Of a stretch of DNA of 64,000 bases, positions 1 to 11,396 are shown piece by piece. The stretch spans positions 310,001-374,000 of the forward strand of contig JBBPTG010000004.1 of NCBI GenBank assembly GCA_038093975.1, written 5' to 3'. Below the pieces are notes generated by a model. The model was not told the origin of the DNA and made no database searches. It saw nothing but the letters and a program-made list of their open reading frames with translations. A program made the translations under genes and the position numbers. Numbering within the stretch: position 1 is the first letter of the stretch; the number at the start of each line of letters is the position of its first letter. Source of the stretch: Chalciporus piperatus. Taxonomy: Eukaryota; Basidiomycota; Agaricomycetes; Boletales; Boletaceae.

Positions 1-265
1 TATGCAGCGAACTTGGACCTGTCAACTCGGTGGTGAAACCCTAGTAGAAGAAACGACAGATTATCATTCGGCTCTGCATCAGTGATACATTGTACATATC
101 CCACACACACACACAGATTAGTGACAAAACGAGGAACGATAACGAATGAAGAATAACGAGAATGAGGATATCGCAGTGCACAGGAATACAAGAGTTGTGA
201 CTAATGAAAGCAATGTTTGACGTACGTCGTTTGAAAATATGTTCCCTGACCAAAATTCCGCAGGA

Positions 266-2744
266 TCATGGCTCCTCCTCTGCCTCCTTCAACGCCTTCA
301 GCGCCCTGAATGCGTTGCGTATTTCCTTCTCCGCCTTCGTGGGTGGCACCATTCTCGCAAACGCAGCCCCCAAGAGCGTGCAGAGACCACCGAATCTCAA
401 CACCCATGCTACACCATTCTTCCCAAAGTAGGTCGTATGGTCTCCAAGGCCACCCGACGCCAAGGTAGTCATGAAATCACCAGGATGAGGTGAGGGAAGC
501 GACTCAGCAGGCACTGATTCGTCAACGATACGGAAAATGACGCTTGCAACAACGGCGATCTATTGCGTGTGCGTAAGTTTGGGGTCGACGGGGGTGATAC
601 AAATACGTACGATGAACTGTGGCATCACAATCGCCAGATTGTGGATTCCAAGGATCGTTCCACCTGCCACAGGCTTGTTCTCTCCTTCGTCCGGAGATTC
701 ACTGACGGTGCTCCCCCCTGCCTCTGTGTCCTCCTGACGCCGTTGCATGAGAGGATCACGTTCATCTTGGGAGCGTCTGCTTGGTTGGCGCGGAGGCGTT
801 GTTGGACATTCAGTCATCTCTTTGAGGAACTGGAACAAGGTGCTTAGGAACCATAACGCAGATAACGGAATTTGGATAACAAACCTCCATGATGATCGCA
901 AACGGCACCCAACAAGCCACACTCCAACAAATTCCGACAAGAGTGATCATGAAAATCGCTCCAGAGACTGTTGATATCCAGAACGACGAGAACATGAGCA
1001 CCGTGAACAGAAGCATCGCAGCTGTCCAAATATCCCTCAAAAGGATTGTCCGCCGAGGCAGATGGAAGGGTTTCCCGGTGGCAAGAGCTTCTTCACGCCA
1101 GCGGTGAAGGTTAAGGCGGAGGCGTTGGATGTGCATCTGTTCGTCGTCCCCTTCCTCAGGGAGCAGGTTGGGATCACGACGTGCAAGATTAGGGAGAATA
1201 ACTCCAGCAATGACGGCCGCTGGGTGACGACATTTGGTCAACCTAAATAGAAAGGAAAGCGTAAGAAACTCACCGATGCTATAGAAAAGCATTGCAAGTT
1301 CGCCGGTCCGCGTGGCAATCTCGATGTCGGGTTCTTGGCCGAGCTGGTAAGCCATAACTTGCCCAACGTACGTGGTGGAGTAAAACAGGAAGGGGAACCT
1401 GAGGTACCTTTCTAAGAAGGGGGCACATAAAAGCACAGACAACGTACCAGCCCATGAAAGCAAAGAGCTGCACAAGACAAACCCTCCTGATAGGCTTAGG
1501 AAGAGTCGTGATCGCGATATATATGTTCTCCAGTATATCATAGAACTTGTTGTGCCTTACCAGGAACAATAAATAAGTTTGACCGAAATCTGACAGCAGA
1601 GCGAACGGACCTTTCTTTCCTCTCGTCGACAGTCTCTTTCTCTTCGTGACAGAAACATGTGATCCAAACTGTAGCGACGAGGACGACCATGCTAAGAATG
1701 CAGAATTTACGGAACTGGTCTCCTCCCAAGAAATCCAAGAAAGGGAGCTTCGTGAGAGGCAAAAATCCTATCATCGCAAGCTAAGCATGATGCGAGGGAT
1801 GACGATAGGAGATAGACTCACCAAAACCATATCCAATGATATTCCCTGCTTGGCTCATACGACTATGCCATGCATTACCAGCATTGAGCTGTTCAGGGGG
1901 TGTAATGTCCAAAAGAAGGTTGCGTAGAGAGGCTTGCAGGGCGTTGAGTGCGAAATCAAGAACATAGAATGCAAAGACAGCGATGCCAATAGCGACATTG
2001 GAAACCTACGAATAAGCGATAGGCGATAAGCATAGGCGTAGTCCAATGCTTCAAAGAGATGTTGTACCTGCTTCTGCCGTTCCGGATCCCAATCTCCAGC
2101 GCCTACGCCAAAGAAGTCAACGACAACTGCAGCGACACTTTGACAGAATGCAAGAGCAGTCGTAGAGAGTACAAGAGCAACGGTTGCGATAACGACCCAG
2201 TATCTCCGTCTGTACTTGGAATGCGATGAATCAGAAATGGCGCCTATCGCAGGGATTATCTCACGCAAAATCCACGCAGAAGAGAAGGATCGACGCACCA
2301 ATGAGTGGTTGGGCAATTAACCCGCTGATAGGGCCAGCTAGCCAGACCAGGCTCGTAACCTGTTCAGATATGCCGAGAGAAAGGAGGAATGGGGTGCCAT
2401 ATCTACATAAGAATGCACAAAATGTTAATCATCACGTCCTTCCACCATGCCTCATTCATCGCTTACCCAAGTTCGACGGTCCACGCAATTTGGGCCCCTG
2501 CCATTGATATACTTAATGTTATGAGGTTCCATGTGCTCAAGAGGTGTCGGTCGTGTGTAGGAGGAACTCTCGACCGCTTTCCGTTATCCTCGGTGCTCTG
2601 GTACGAGACTCCTGTTTCAGAAGAAGGCTCAGAGCCTTGTTCGAGGTGGATACCAGAGGGGGTGCGTTGCCTGTTGCGTGCGGCAGGCCATGCTATTTGC
2701 GAGGTAGGATCGGGGTCGGCGTTAACGTCGTATGAAATGGTCAT
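266..2744 (-). CDS. GPH-family sucrose/alpha-glucoside:H+ symporter
   Basis: Multi-exon membrane transporter predicted to import sucrose or maltose-type sugars with protons at the plasma membrane. The N-terminus is hydrophilic (about 70 residues, starting MTISYDVNAD), then the first membrane segment reads LITLSISMAGAQIAWTVELG. After an intron the frame continues YGTPFLLSLG and SLVWLAGPISGLIAQPLIG, a classic signature of plant SUT and fungal Sut1-type GPH carriers. The next exon gives AISDSSHSKYRRRYWVV, the conserved charged loop between helices. Further exons supply more hydrophobic segments and a short lysine/glutamate-rich cytosolic tail ending EAEEEP and a TGA stop. Family assignment is strong; the exact sugar cannot be read from sequence. 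The start is the first Met of the open N-terminal exon. Confidence 0.85.
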
Positions 2745-3096
2745 TGTGTGAAATGCTGGGGGTCGTTACAGATGTCGGAGCGACCGCCTGTTTGGGAACA
2801 TAAACGACTAAAGTGCGAGTGGTCGAACAGCAGAACCCGAGACTGATTCTCGCGAGGTGTCTTGTCTGCAACCTCAACCGAACTTGCCTTTTGTAGCCAT
2901 CCAAGCATAACATACTCGCATTCGGCATTCTCCGGCAATGGCCCCTGATATGAGGTAAAATCTGCAGGTGCTGTGTGCTACAACTTGAATGCCATGTAGT
3001 ATGTACTGCCGTGTCCGTGCAAGCTAATCCAACAACAAATTCTTCCTACCGCAAACAACTACAGGGAAGTATACTCAGGTGCGCCTTCTCGTACGC
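2745..3096. other. intergenic spacer
   Basis: 352 bp between the transporter start codon and the stop of the next gene upstream on the same strand. It must hold the transporter promoter and the 3' UTR of the ankyrin gene. I see no clear TATA box, repeat or further gene. Confidence 0.4.
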
Positions 3097-5120
3097 TCAA
3101 CCTCGGATGGACGTCGTCGATGAATCCCTTCGATGACTGCTGTGCCCATGATTGGACTCGGGAGGTGGAGGTGGTGTTGGTTTCGAGAGTAGATTGAACG
3201 GTAGACGACGAGTTATTGCAGCCGCAGCTGAAGATGAAGCGCTCCGGTTACCCTTTCGAGGTGGTTCTGGGATCGGCGCAGATTGGGCCGATGGGCCGGT
3301 GTATATTTCTGGTTCTTCGATGAGCTTCTCTTCATATCTAGGGCAATCTGACGATGAGACCCTTGAGAGTACGGGCGTGGGTGAGAGAGAGGGCTGTCCA
3401 GGACGTGAACTACTAGGGTTAGTCCCCGCCCTGTTTCGAGAGGAATCCACCTGCGACGACTGTTGTGTGGGAACTGGGACAGTGGAGGGAGACGTTCGCA
3501 GCTGTGCAGCAGAAAAGGACGGCCGCAAAAGCTTTCGGGGAGCTGTTGATCCGGTAATTGCTAAAGAAGAGAGCTCTCCAAGCTCGTCTCCGCTACCAGT
3601 AGGCCCTGTCTGAGTGAGATTCAGACCGGCTTGCGACTTGTTATCCGTCGAAGACGTTCCGGCACTTCCACTTCGGTTCCGCCTCATGTATTTCTCCATT
3701 TCGTCGGCATCGCGTTCTCGCATCCGAGTTACGATGGGAGATAATGACGTAGCTTGGGACGGTGGATTCGGGGATAGCAATTGCGAAGGACCTGGAGAAG
3801 GAATGGAGAAAGTACCATTGCTACTTGCAGATGACACATTGTCAGGTCTCTGCGACGACGAATGCAAGAATGGAGGTTGTTGCCGAGGATAATGAGATGC
3901 CGAGGATGAGAGTGATGAGAGACTGGTGGCCATGTTAGGGGCAAGGCCAGTGCTATCGACGTCTCCGCTATCCGAAGTCGCAGTCGTGCGACTACCACCA
4001 GAGCCACTTCGCATGCGAGCAGTAATATCCCCATATTCTTTAAGCTTCATCGGCACACGAGGCGGCTGATCGACCACAAGTCCGCCACCCCATTCACTCC
4101 CTCTTGCGGCAGCTTGAGCAAAGACCATCCGCCGAGTCTTTTTGTTATTCTCGAACTGTAACCGTGCCGAATCCTGAAGCGTCTCTCTCGTGCTAAACCT
4201 AGAGACACAGGTTGGACGATGTCCGTGGAGTGATGCATAATTACTTACGAGTAAGCATAGTCCGAGGCAGTAAACCCATCATTGTTACGCGCAGCAAATT
4301 GGCAGCCTCGTTCAATCAGTAATTGGACAATCTGAATTGTTGACTGAGCGAAACTTGGGAAGAAAGTCCACTGGCTGCCATACCGGTATGTGACCCCATG
4401 AACTCGCACTGGAAAGGGAACATTTGGTTCGGCTCGGTCGTGCTCAAAGAAATAAATAGCTCACTAGTGAAGCGGGGTGTTTCCTTTGTTATCAGCCAAG
4501 TCAAAATCAGCTCCCAAATCACACAGCATCTAATAACAGACCGATGAGGCCAAAATAAGAAGACGCGAAGAGTTGAGAGGTTCAGAATCCACGCACGCGA
4601 ACGAGTTCCTCGTTTCCTTTTAGAGCTGCCATGTGGAGTGCAGTTCTTCCCTGAGAGTTGGACCAATCGAGGATCCATGGATAGCGGTCATAGTATAGCC
4701 GAGCCATGCGAAGTGCGGCGCCCATCTGGTCGACTTGAGATGGACCGGGCGCATATGGATTTGGTGGCGATGGCTTGTAGTCGGCAAGAAGCATGAGGAT
4801 CGTATTGCTCTCTGCGTCCTGGTCGCTGGGGTCTAAGCCGGGAAATATTGCGTGAAAGCGTGACGGAGACATACTCGGCTTAGTTCTTCATCATCGTGAC
4901 CGGCGGTTAGTAGAAAATCAAAGGTCTCTTCGTGACCCAGGGCAGCAGCCCATGCAATAGATGTATATCGCTTGGTGGCGGGGTCAGGATTCCGCATGTC
5001 TGTCCTTTGAATGAGTCTCTTGACGAGGAAGAGGTTGTTCTCTGCGGCGAAGTGAGTTAATGCGGCGGTCATCGCGACAAAACGTACCTTTGACCGCTCT
5101 TCGAAGTCTGGCTGTTGCAT
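3097..5120 (-). CDS. Ankyrin-repeat protein resembling TORC2 subunit AVO2
   Basis: The N-terminal half carries ankyrin repeats: LTHFAAENNLFLVKRLIQ, then SIAWAAALGHEETFDFLL, then GRTALHMAALKGNEELV, then a repeat with QIVQLLIERGCQFAARNN followed by DGFTASDYAYS. The C-terminal half (about 340 residues) is serine/proline-rich and disordered, with a basic end. Ankyrin repeats plus a Ser-rich tail match yeast Avo2, a peripheral subunit of TOR complex 2 that acts in plasma-membrane and sphingolipid homeostasis. The repeat wording fits fungal Avo2-like proteins I know, but other ankyrin proteins share this layout. The chosen start is MQQPDFEER at 5120; an in-frame Met at 5207 would add 29 unremarkable residues. 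An intron follows ELSR, whose next exon begins DAESNTILML. Confidence 0.65.
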
Positions 5121-5448
5121 CTTTCTCTGCCATGGAGTGGTGGACGTGTGTGGAGAGTAAGATGGGGATGTAACTGAGGATAATGAAGCTTTCGAGTGCA
5201 GGAACAATTAATTGTACGTATGGTTTAGATTGATCACGTGATATACTGTCAGCCAATCATCATCGCCGAAAGTCATCGCCTTTATGGCTTTGACAGCCTC
5301 CGAGTTTGGCTCGCCTGGCACTCTCCACGTCCGACATCCAGGGCTGTCCATATCACGAAATATTACTTCACAAGACTCTTTGACCGCCGTCGGATCCCCA
5401 CGTTCTGGTCGTCCTTCAAACCACTGCGAATAGCGCGTACTGCCCCAA
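5121..5448. promoter_or_regulatory. Divergent intergenic region (AVO2-like / STEEP1-like)
   Basis: About 330 bp separate the start codons of two genes pointing away from each other, so both promoters must lie here. No convincing TATA box or repeated motif was found. An antisense reading frame covers 5208-5627 but has no family resemblance and overlaps STEEP1-like exons. Confidence 0.4.
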
Positions 5449-6126
5449 ATGCCCAAGGTTGTCTCGCGCTCAGCAATTTCCTCATCCACGGACGGTGAGC
5501 CCTTGCCATTCACTAATCCATCCGGGGTCAAAAAATCTGACCCTATTACAGCCCAGCCCACCGCTTCAGCAACAGCAGCTCTCAGGGTATATTGTGAGTC
5601 ATTCGTTCCTTCTTCATGACTCGCCATTCATCCATTCCATCACCAAAGACTGTCTTTGTGGAGAATTCATCGTGCGTTCACACAGACCCTGCATCGTCTT
5701 CTCCCGCCCACGCTACTATCTTGTCAGCTCGTCATCGAGAAAAGCCTTGCTGCATTACCCAAACGTCAAACCGATGGGGCAACTATCATACGTTCCCGGG
5801 ACAGTGACGCCGGTAAAGCTGTGGTGTTTAAACTGAATGCCACCACTGTTGAGCCTGTGCTTATCGAAAGGTACGAGGTCATACCTCCGAATGACGTGAA
5901 GCGGTGTGACTGCAGAAAATTCCTGTGCAGGTCAGGAGGGCATGAGCGGCAGTATAGGTTCGCATGTCCCCGATGTAAGTTATTGGTCGGATATCAATCT
6001 ATTCCACCGCCTGTCAAATCTGCGCCGTACCTTTACATACTCAAGGGCGCGCTGACGCAAGCTCAAGGCCAAGTTCCCAAGGATGCCTTTGATCTGGAAG
6101 GCAGTGAAGTAATGTCTTATTCTTGA
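5449..6126 (+). CDS. STEEP1/CXorf56 (UPF0428) family protein
   Basis: Five exons join into one clear protein: 5449-5494, 5552-5593, 5649-5671, 5728-5870 and 5931-6126. It begins MPKVVSRSA, the invariant start of this family, and then reads RVYYCLCGEFI, the conserved CxC segment, after two exon joins. The last exon carries GGHERQYRFACPRC, matching the family's ERQYRKKCxKCGLP region, so a Cys-pair zinc site is likely. Human STEEP1 works in STING exit from the ER; the family is ancient and also associates with spliceosome material, so the fungal role is unknown. The fungal form lacks the long C-terminal coiled part of the 222-residue human protein. Splice phases agree at every join, which makes the model firm. 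Confidence 0.85.
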
Positions 6127-7756
6127 TCCGCGCTGCAATGTGTTACAAGAAATTGACGAAACCGTATGATGTACATATCTACGCTAGAGTTTCGTTTGCT
6201 ACAATCAACTATAGCACCGATTTGAAAATACAGCAGTTCTTGCAAACAGTTGATCGCACTGAAATTGCATAGTCAGTTCATCTGACGCACTCGTAACTTG
6301 AAGGCAAAGGTGCGGCTCAGCTACCGTTGTAGAAAAAACTCATGAAACGCAAGTCAATGACCAGGTTTTCATACAGTGTGAATAAAAGTGTCATCACCAC
6401 CGCAGAACAGGGAAAAAAATGTCAGAAAACGAAACACTCACGATTGGCATCAGATACTCCAGCGGATGGATAGCGAAGTGGAACATGAAGATGGAAGAAA
6501 AAGTCGGATCGGTAGGACTATCCAGTTTGTTTGGTCCTGTTTATTTCACAAGGCCCAACGAGGCAAACAGTGTACAAAGATACACAAATAATCTTAATGA
6601 TCGCATTGATTGCCTCTTCAGGTTATCTTAGCTCGATTGTTCCTTGGAGACTGCCCTCGATGTCGCGTCTTGCGTAGGTCCAAGTCATGACCGTCTAGAA
6701 ATTAGCCTTACAAGGGAAGTCTGACCACCATCTAGACGCCCGAACTCGCCGATTTCCACTTGACGGTGCATGAGGCGCCTTGAGGCACCTGCTAGACTCC
6801 AGGTACTTAAACACATCGCTTCCGTCATGGAATCGCCATCAACTACAACAGTCTTCCGCGCCGAGCCTCACAAAAGCCTCTCGTGTCATTTCTCATACCT
6901 AACAGTGATTAATAGCATCCTCTTTCGAAATGGCTTCTATAACTTCGGGACTCGGTCTTCCCCCCATCGTCCGCCTCACCCAATGCCTTTGGCATCCTCA
7001 CCCACACTCAGTCTCCGCGTGACAACCATATCGTTTATGAGGAGTGCCGCCAGGTCCTCGGTTCAACCAACGGACGTCCATCCCCGAAAAAGCACGGCTC
7101 CGGCTCGTTCATTTGTGGCCTCAAGAAGATGTTCGGGTCCGCATAGAATGCTTCCGCTCAGGTGCCTAGCGGACCCAAACCACTCGAGCAGCCGTGGGGA
7201 GGTGTTTTTCCCAATCACGGGTCGTGCTCGCTATACCTGGCTGTGTTCGCTGGATTATTCGTATCGCCTGCTGTATGTCCAGATGCGCCCTAGCTTGCTG
7301 TCACAGGTGCAGGATGGCCTATCGATTGCCTGATAACACCACTTGCCGACCATGCCCTTGATATCGGGGTGGCGTTTTCCGCTCAGCTATTTTTTACCAT
7401 TGAAGGGATCTCGGATTTGGATGAGTGCTGGGTAGCAGAAAGGGGCACTGGATGGAAATAGTTATATTGGCAAGTGTGATGAGCCAAAAACGAGTCACAC
7501 CTTTTCTGCCCTGTATACTTCTATTTCGAGCTTAAATTTCGATGAGGAGACGCAACCAGAGACGTGATGCATTGATGAACGTTTGAACCACTGATATATT
7601 GACATGAAAAACACATGTCAGCGGATACAAAGTCTTTCCGACGGTACAAATATAGAATGGATTGACGTTATGAACGAAGATCGAAGGAACGACAGACGGC
7701 ATGATCCCACATTTAGTCAGCCTCAGGCGACAACAGAACCAAGGCTACTGATCAGA
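6127..7756. other. Long stretch without a confident gene
   Basis: 1.6 kb between the STEEP1-like stop and the chitinase stop. 6127-6770 shows nothing recognisable. From 6770 to 7461 two plus-strand frames stay unusually open. One is an uninterrupted 187-codon frame (6770-7333) of low-complexity, Ser/Arg/Pro-rich character. The other (6943-7461) has more protein-like composition but contains two in-frame TAG codons. Neither resembles a family I know. A decayed gene is possible. Confidence 0.35.
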
Positions 7757-9156
7757 CTAGACGGAGGGTATCGAGTGTGGTGGAGAGACGGTGTGGGCCG
7801 AGGAGGGTCCAGGAACAGCTCCAAACGATGTCGTTTGTGGTACAGGAGTGGGGGAAAGGTTGGCAAGCACGGCGCGCGTAAGGTCATGATGGGACGTATC
7901 CCCGTGTATGTCGAACAAGATGACGCCGGCCAGGTTCATATCTCGAGCCCAGGCTGCCTTCATACCGAGCGATTCCGGGTCGTCGTACGGGATAACCTGT
8001 CTGGCGGATTCGGATGTAAGATAAGGAGTTGCAGAGCAGGTATCCCAGTGGCGATCGAAACCTCCAGAACCAACGAAGTTTCCGTCGCGATTTTGCACGA
8101 TGATCCCTTGGGCTAGGAGCGAATTGAACTGGATTTGCCCGCTAACGTCGTCTGGAACTGCCCGTGGACCAGATCGTGCAGAAAGCCTTTGGGCGGTTGA
8201 GTCGACGACGTAACCGTACGCGGGAATACCCAGCATGATTTGTGAGTGGGGAAAACCGGCCGAAGTCCACGCATTGTATCCACCGACAGCATTCTGGGTG
8301 GGTTGCGATGAGTTCCTGCAGCCGTCGTAGAGGGCGGCATTTGGCCCAGGTTGCCGAACTAAAACGACGACAGTGAATTTAAGCAGCAATGAAGCAACGG
8401 GAAATCGGCATACCTCCGTAGGTATCGTAGTTCATCAGGGTGATCCAGCTGACGAGCTTGGAGAAAGCAGATACGTCCTTCATCGGTCGGCCGTCGGGAC
8501 CTGCGAAGGTGGAATCTTGTACCGCAGCGGATATCATGGCACCATGAGGTAGCTGCTGCTGAAGAACTTTGAAAAACTCGAGCATGTTGGCGGAATCGCT
8601 CGAACTTTTGAAGTTTCCATCATCGCCAGCTTGGCCTGGATACTCCCAGTCGATGTCGATGCCGTCGAGATTGTACTGTGTGTAGGCTTTGAGGATGTTG
8701 GCCGCAAACATTTCCCTTCTCTGCGGGGTGGATACCGCGTTTGAAAAATACCTGGCAGGGGTGTGAGCACGCGCGGGTGAATGGATAGTCGACTACTTGC
8801 TTGCTTCCTGTCCAGCCACCAACGCTGAGCATGACCTTAGCGTTGTTGGCGTGAGCGCTGGGCACGAGCTTCGCGAGCAAATTGGGAGCATCGCTAGTGT
8901 CCCAACCTAAGGCGGAGTTCTGGTCTGGCATGGCGAAAGCGAAGATGATGGTGTCGAACTGCGAATAATCCATGTCCTGTGGTGGTGCCCAATCTGCGTA
9001 GTAAGTCATGAGACGGGGACGACCTGCAGTCAAGGTTTGGTCGCGGGAAAGGGAGCGATGGGATGTCCTTGAGAAGGGGGAACGGTGCAACGAAGGAATG
9101 GCAAGAGAAAGGAGCGGAAAGATCGAGCAAGCGAAAACGAAGGAAAGGAACAACAT
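7757..9156 (-). CDS. GH18 chitinase, secreted
   Basis: Glycoside hydrolase family 18 endochitinase or chitin-remodelling enzyme. A signal peptide is visible (MLFLSFVFACSIFPLLSLAIP). The catalytic motif is intact in LDGIDIDWEYPG: the DxxDxDxE arrangement with the acid/base Glu before Tyr. SVGGWTGSK upstream is the conserved SxGG motif, and SWITLMNYDTYG is the conserved MxYDxxG strand. No chitin-binding module is seen; the tail after the barrel is a short Pro/Ser stretch. Three exons; the first intron uses a rare GC-AG donor (AA|GCAAGT) near 8797, which restores the reading SKYFSNAV. The second intron joins NYDTYG to VRQPGPNA. Likely secreted for cell-wall turnover or nutrition. Confidence 0.92.
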
Positions 9157-9395
9157 CGTGATAGGGATCGTGACAGTGAAATGAGATTGATAGCGAGCAG
9201 GGAACGACGAGAATATAAAGGGTTCTCAAGGGATGTCAACCACCGACCGAGTTGTATGGGCCAGCCACGTCCAAGTCTTGGAGGCTGACGAGACCAGATC
9301 TCCGGGGTGTGTCTGTCGAGCATGATTGTGATTCAGACTGACGGAGAGCGGCGACGAGCAGCCGATCGTAGTCACATCCCGAAGGATAAATAAAA

Positions 9396-9419
9396 CATTT
9401 CACAGATCATTTCACAGAT
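9396..9419. repeat. 12-bp tandem duplication
   Basis: Two perfect adjacent copies of catttcacagat, followed by one extra base of a third copy. They sit in the divergent promoter between chitinase and the proline-rich gene. They could be a duplicated factor site or simple slippage. Confidence 0.7.
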
Positions 9420-9746
9420 CTCACGCGACTACGCCACTGTTTTGTCTCAATTGTCGGATATAAGTGGTCAGGGGTAAATGACTCACAGCGGCCGAGTCTG
9501 CTTCTTCGATGGTTCAGTATAGTGCGTTTATTTGATGGCAAATCCGGGCATGTCTACTCCTGACTCGATCCTGCCTATCGCACGCCAATATGACCCGTGT
9601 TTGGCAGGAACGACGCCGAGTCTTGGTGGGTGAACGCACGGAAAGACTGCTTGAATGTTACATAAAATGAACTTGTGACATATTAGCTAATGTTACGTCG
9701 GTGTCATATTTGTCGTCTTTCGGCAGCCTCGTGTTCGTCCTGGTGG

Positions 9747-9753
9747 TATAAAT
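9747..9753 (+). promoter_or_regulatory. TATA-like box
   Basis: TATAAAT about 60 bp upstream of the ATG of the proline-rich gene at 9812, a spacing compatible with a core promoter. It is motif-based only. Confidence 0.4.
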
Positions 9754-9811
9754 CCATCGCGCCCGACATGCTCCATCCATCCGTCCCGTCTTCGTCCTCG
9801 ACACTCCTTCA

Positions 9812-10444
9812 ATGTCTTTCCCCCGCTGTCTTTCCCCACCACCTCCGATGCCCTCCCCTGAGCTCGTCCCAACTCCCCTTCCGTCTCCGCCCCCTTTCAC
9901 AAAAAAGCCTTCCCGTCATAGGCTCACTCTGCAGCCGCAACTTTCTCCTCCGATCCCTCCCTCTCTCGTCGGGTCTCCCCTCCTTAAGAAGACCCTCAAT
10001 CACTTCCCATCTCATGATGGTTTGCAACGCGGCCCACAAGCTGGCATATTCGGAGACGACGACGATTTCGGCGCGTCCAAGGCACGCGAAAATAGGCGTT
10101 CCACTCCTCTTGCGTCTCCACGCACAATAAAACGCTCCTTTTCCCATTACCCTTCTCGCTGTCGCTCTCCACCACCAAGTCCGGCGATCCTGACGCCACC
10201 ACCCCCTGTCCCTCCGATCCCGGCCTTTGTGCCTCCTACACCGAAACATATCAGATCCTCTATTCCACCACCACCATCAGCCGAGCGACCCAATCGCTCT
10301 CCAACTTTGGATCTCTACCTGAATCGTCCAACGGAGAACAGGTCCCCTGCTGCATCGAAATGCTGTGATGCGCAGTCTGGTGGCTCTCTCACCCGCATGC
10401 AGTTTTGGGCCATGCACAATACTTCCGGTCAATGCAAGGCTTGA
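9812..10444 (+). CDS. Proline/serine-rich hypothetical protein
   Basis: A 210-codon open frame that begins MSFPRCLSPPPP and is rich in proline, serine and short PP/SP motifs, with a small acidic patch (FGDDDDFG) near residue 80. It is predicted disordered, with no membrane segment and no domain I recognise. The upstream TATA-like box and pyrimidine-rich leader support expression. The last 40 residues lose the proline bias, so an unrecognised intron may change the C-terminus. Function unknown. Confidence 0.5.
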   Translation: MSFPRCLSPPPPMPSPELVPTPLPSPPPFTKKPSRHRLTLQPQLSPPIPPSLVGSPLLKKTLNHFPSHDGLQRGPQAGIFGDDDDFGASKARENRRSTPLASPRTIKRSFSHYPSRCRSPPPSPAILTPPPPVPPIPAFVPPTPKHIRSSIPPPPSAERPNRSPTLDLYLNRPTENRSPAASKCCDAQSGGSLTRMQFWAMHNTSGQCKA

Positions 10445-11396
10445 GGATCCCCCCATTGCCTGTGCATCGCCCACTGTACTATCTTATTATCGGGTGCCGT
10501 GTGCTGCTATTGTACTCAATCATTCTCGGACGACGCTCATGCCATTCCTTGATTCTCCCCTTCTCATTACGTTGTCTAATTGCGCAAGCCAAAGTCCATC
10601 GTTTCGCCTCTCATCGCTCTTTTCTTATTGTTGCTTATCACTTTCGTACAATCATATGCTTGTACCACTACAACGCTTACCTTACACCAGTACTAGTCTT
10701 TCACCCCTACATAGTCGTGTTCCATAATACCACTACCCATCCGTGGCTTCACCAACTCACTGTCACTTTGTCTATGTTCTATTCGTGCAATTAAATGTAC
10801 TTGCCGTGTCACGAAGGATGTACTTCGGAACGTCGAAGCCAAGCGCTCCAGCAGTTTAATTACAGCAATTTGCGAAAAGAAGCACATCGACGCTTACTAG
10901 TAATCGTTTTACACCTGGCTTCCGCGGTCATTGCTACCGCAATTCGGGGTCTGGACCTGTACGATAGGGCCGCGATCTGCATGGACGGAGCTTCGTCTAC
11001 CGCCCATGGGGGATCAAGAACACGAGGGTGATTCACAGAGTCACGTCAACATGAGAGTCTCCGAGTGACGCATAGAGGGTGCTTCGGTTTTCAAAGCAAA
11101 GTATTTCCACGTGCTGACCGCTCTTTGGGGAACTCTCTTCCATGACAAGCATAGTGTCAGAATCTTCATAAATATGTATCATATATCGTATTGCCCGACT
11201 TCATGCGAATAACAAGATGGGCGGTAATTTACGGATACAGGGCTAGAGAAGAGAATTCATAATCAGCTAGCGATACAAGGCGGTACGGGGCGAGGAATTT
11301 TTCCGCACCAAATACACTATGATAGACCACAGCATAACGAGGAGACATGGTTCGACGCCCGATCCCAAGACAACAGCTTCGAAGCCTAGAGAAAAT
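10445..11396. other. Intergenic spacer between convergent genes
   Basis: About 950 bp between the stop of the proline-rich gene and the stop of the WTAP-like gene. A 129-codon plus-strand frame (10405-10794) is rich in His/Tyr/Leu without any domain and is probably 3' UTR or chance. Nothing else was recognised. Confidence 0.35.

Larger units (their letters stand above)
9157..9811. promoter_or_regulatory. Divergent intergenic region (chitinase / proline-rich gene)
   Basis: 655 bp between two outward-facing start codons. It holds a 12-bp direct tandem repeat (catttcacagat, twice) at 9396-9419 and a TATA-like box for the plus-strand gene near 9747. On the minus strand a TATATT-type stretch lies about 60 bp before the chitinase start. 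Nothing else was recognised. Confidence 0.4.

Noticed and set aside
100..120. Short (ca)n microsatellite near the left edge
   Set aside because: About seven CA units; too short and common to be informative.
810..940. Overlapping minus-strand frames suggesting two genes in the transporter
   Set aside because: They are alternative readings through introns of the same GPH transporter; joining by splice sites gives one protein.
5208..5627. 139-codon minus-strand open frame
   Set aside because: It is antisense to the STEEP1-like exons, whose splice phases and family motifs are convincing; the antisense translation has no recognisable domain.
7604..8116. 170-codon plus-strand frame
   Set aside because: Its 3' part lies opposite the chitinase C-terminal exon and its composition (Arg/Gly-rich) is what an antisense reading would give.
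10405..10794. 129-codon frame after the proline-rich gene
   Set aside because: Overlaps the upstream gene's end, lacks any family resemblance and has an odd His/Tyr/Leu-rich mix; probably 3' UTR.
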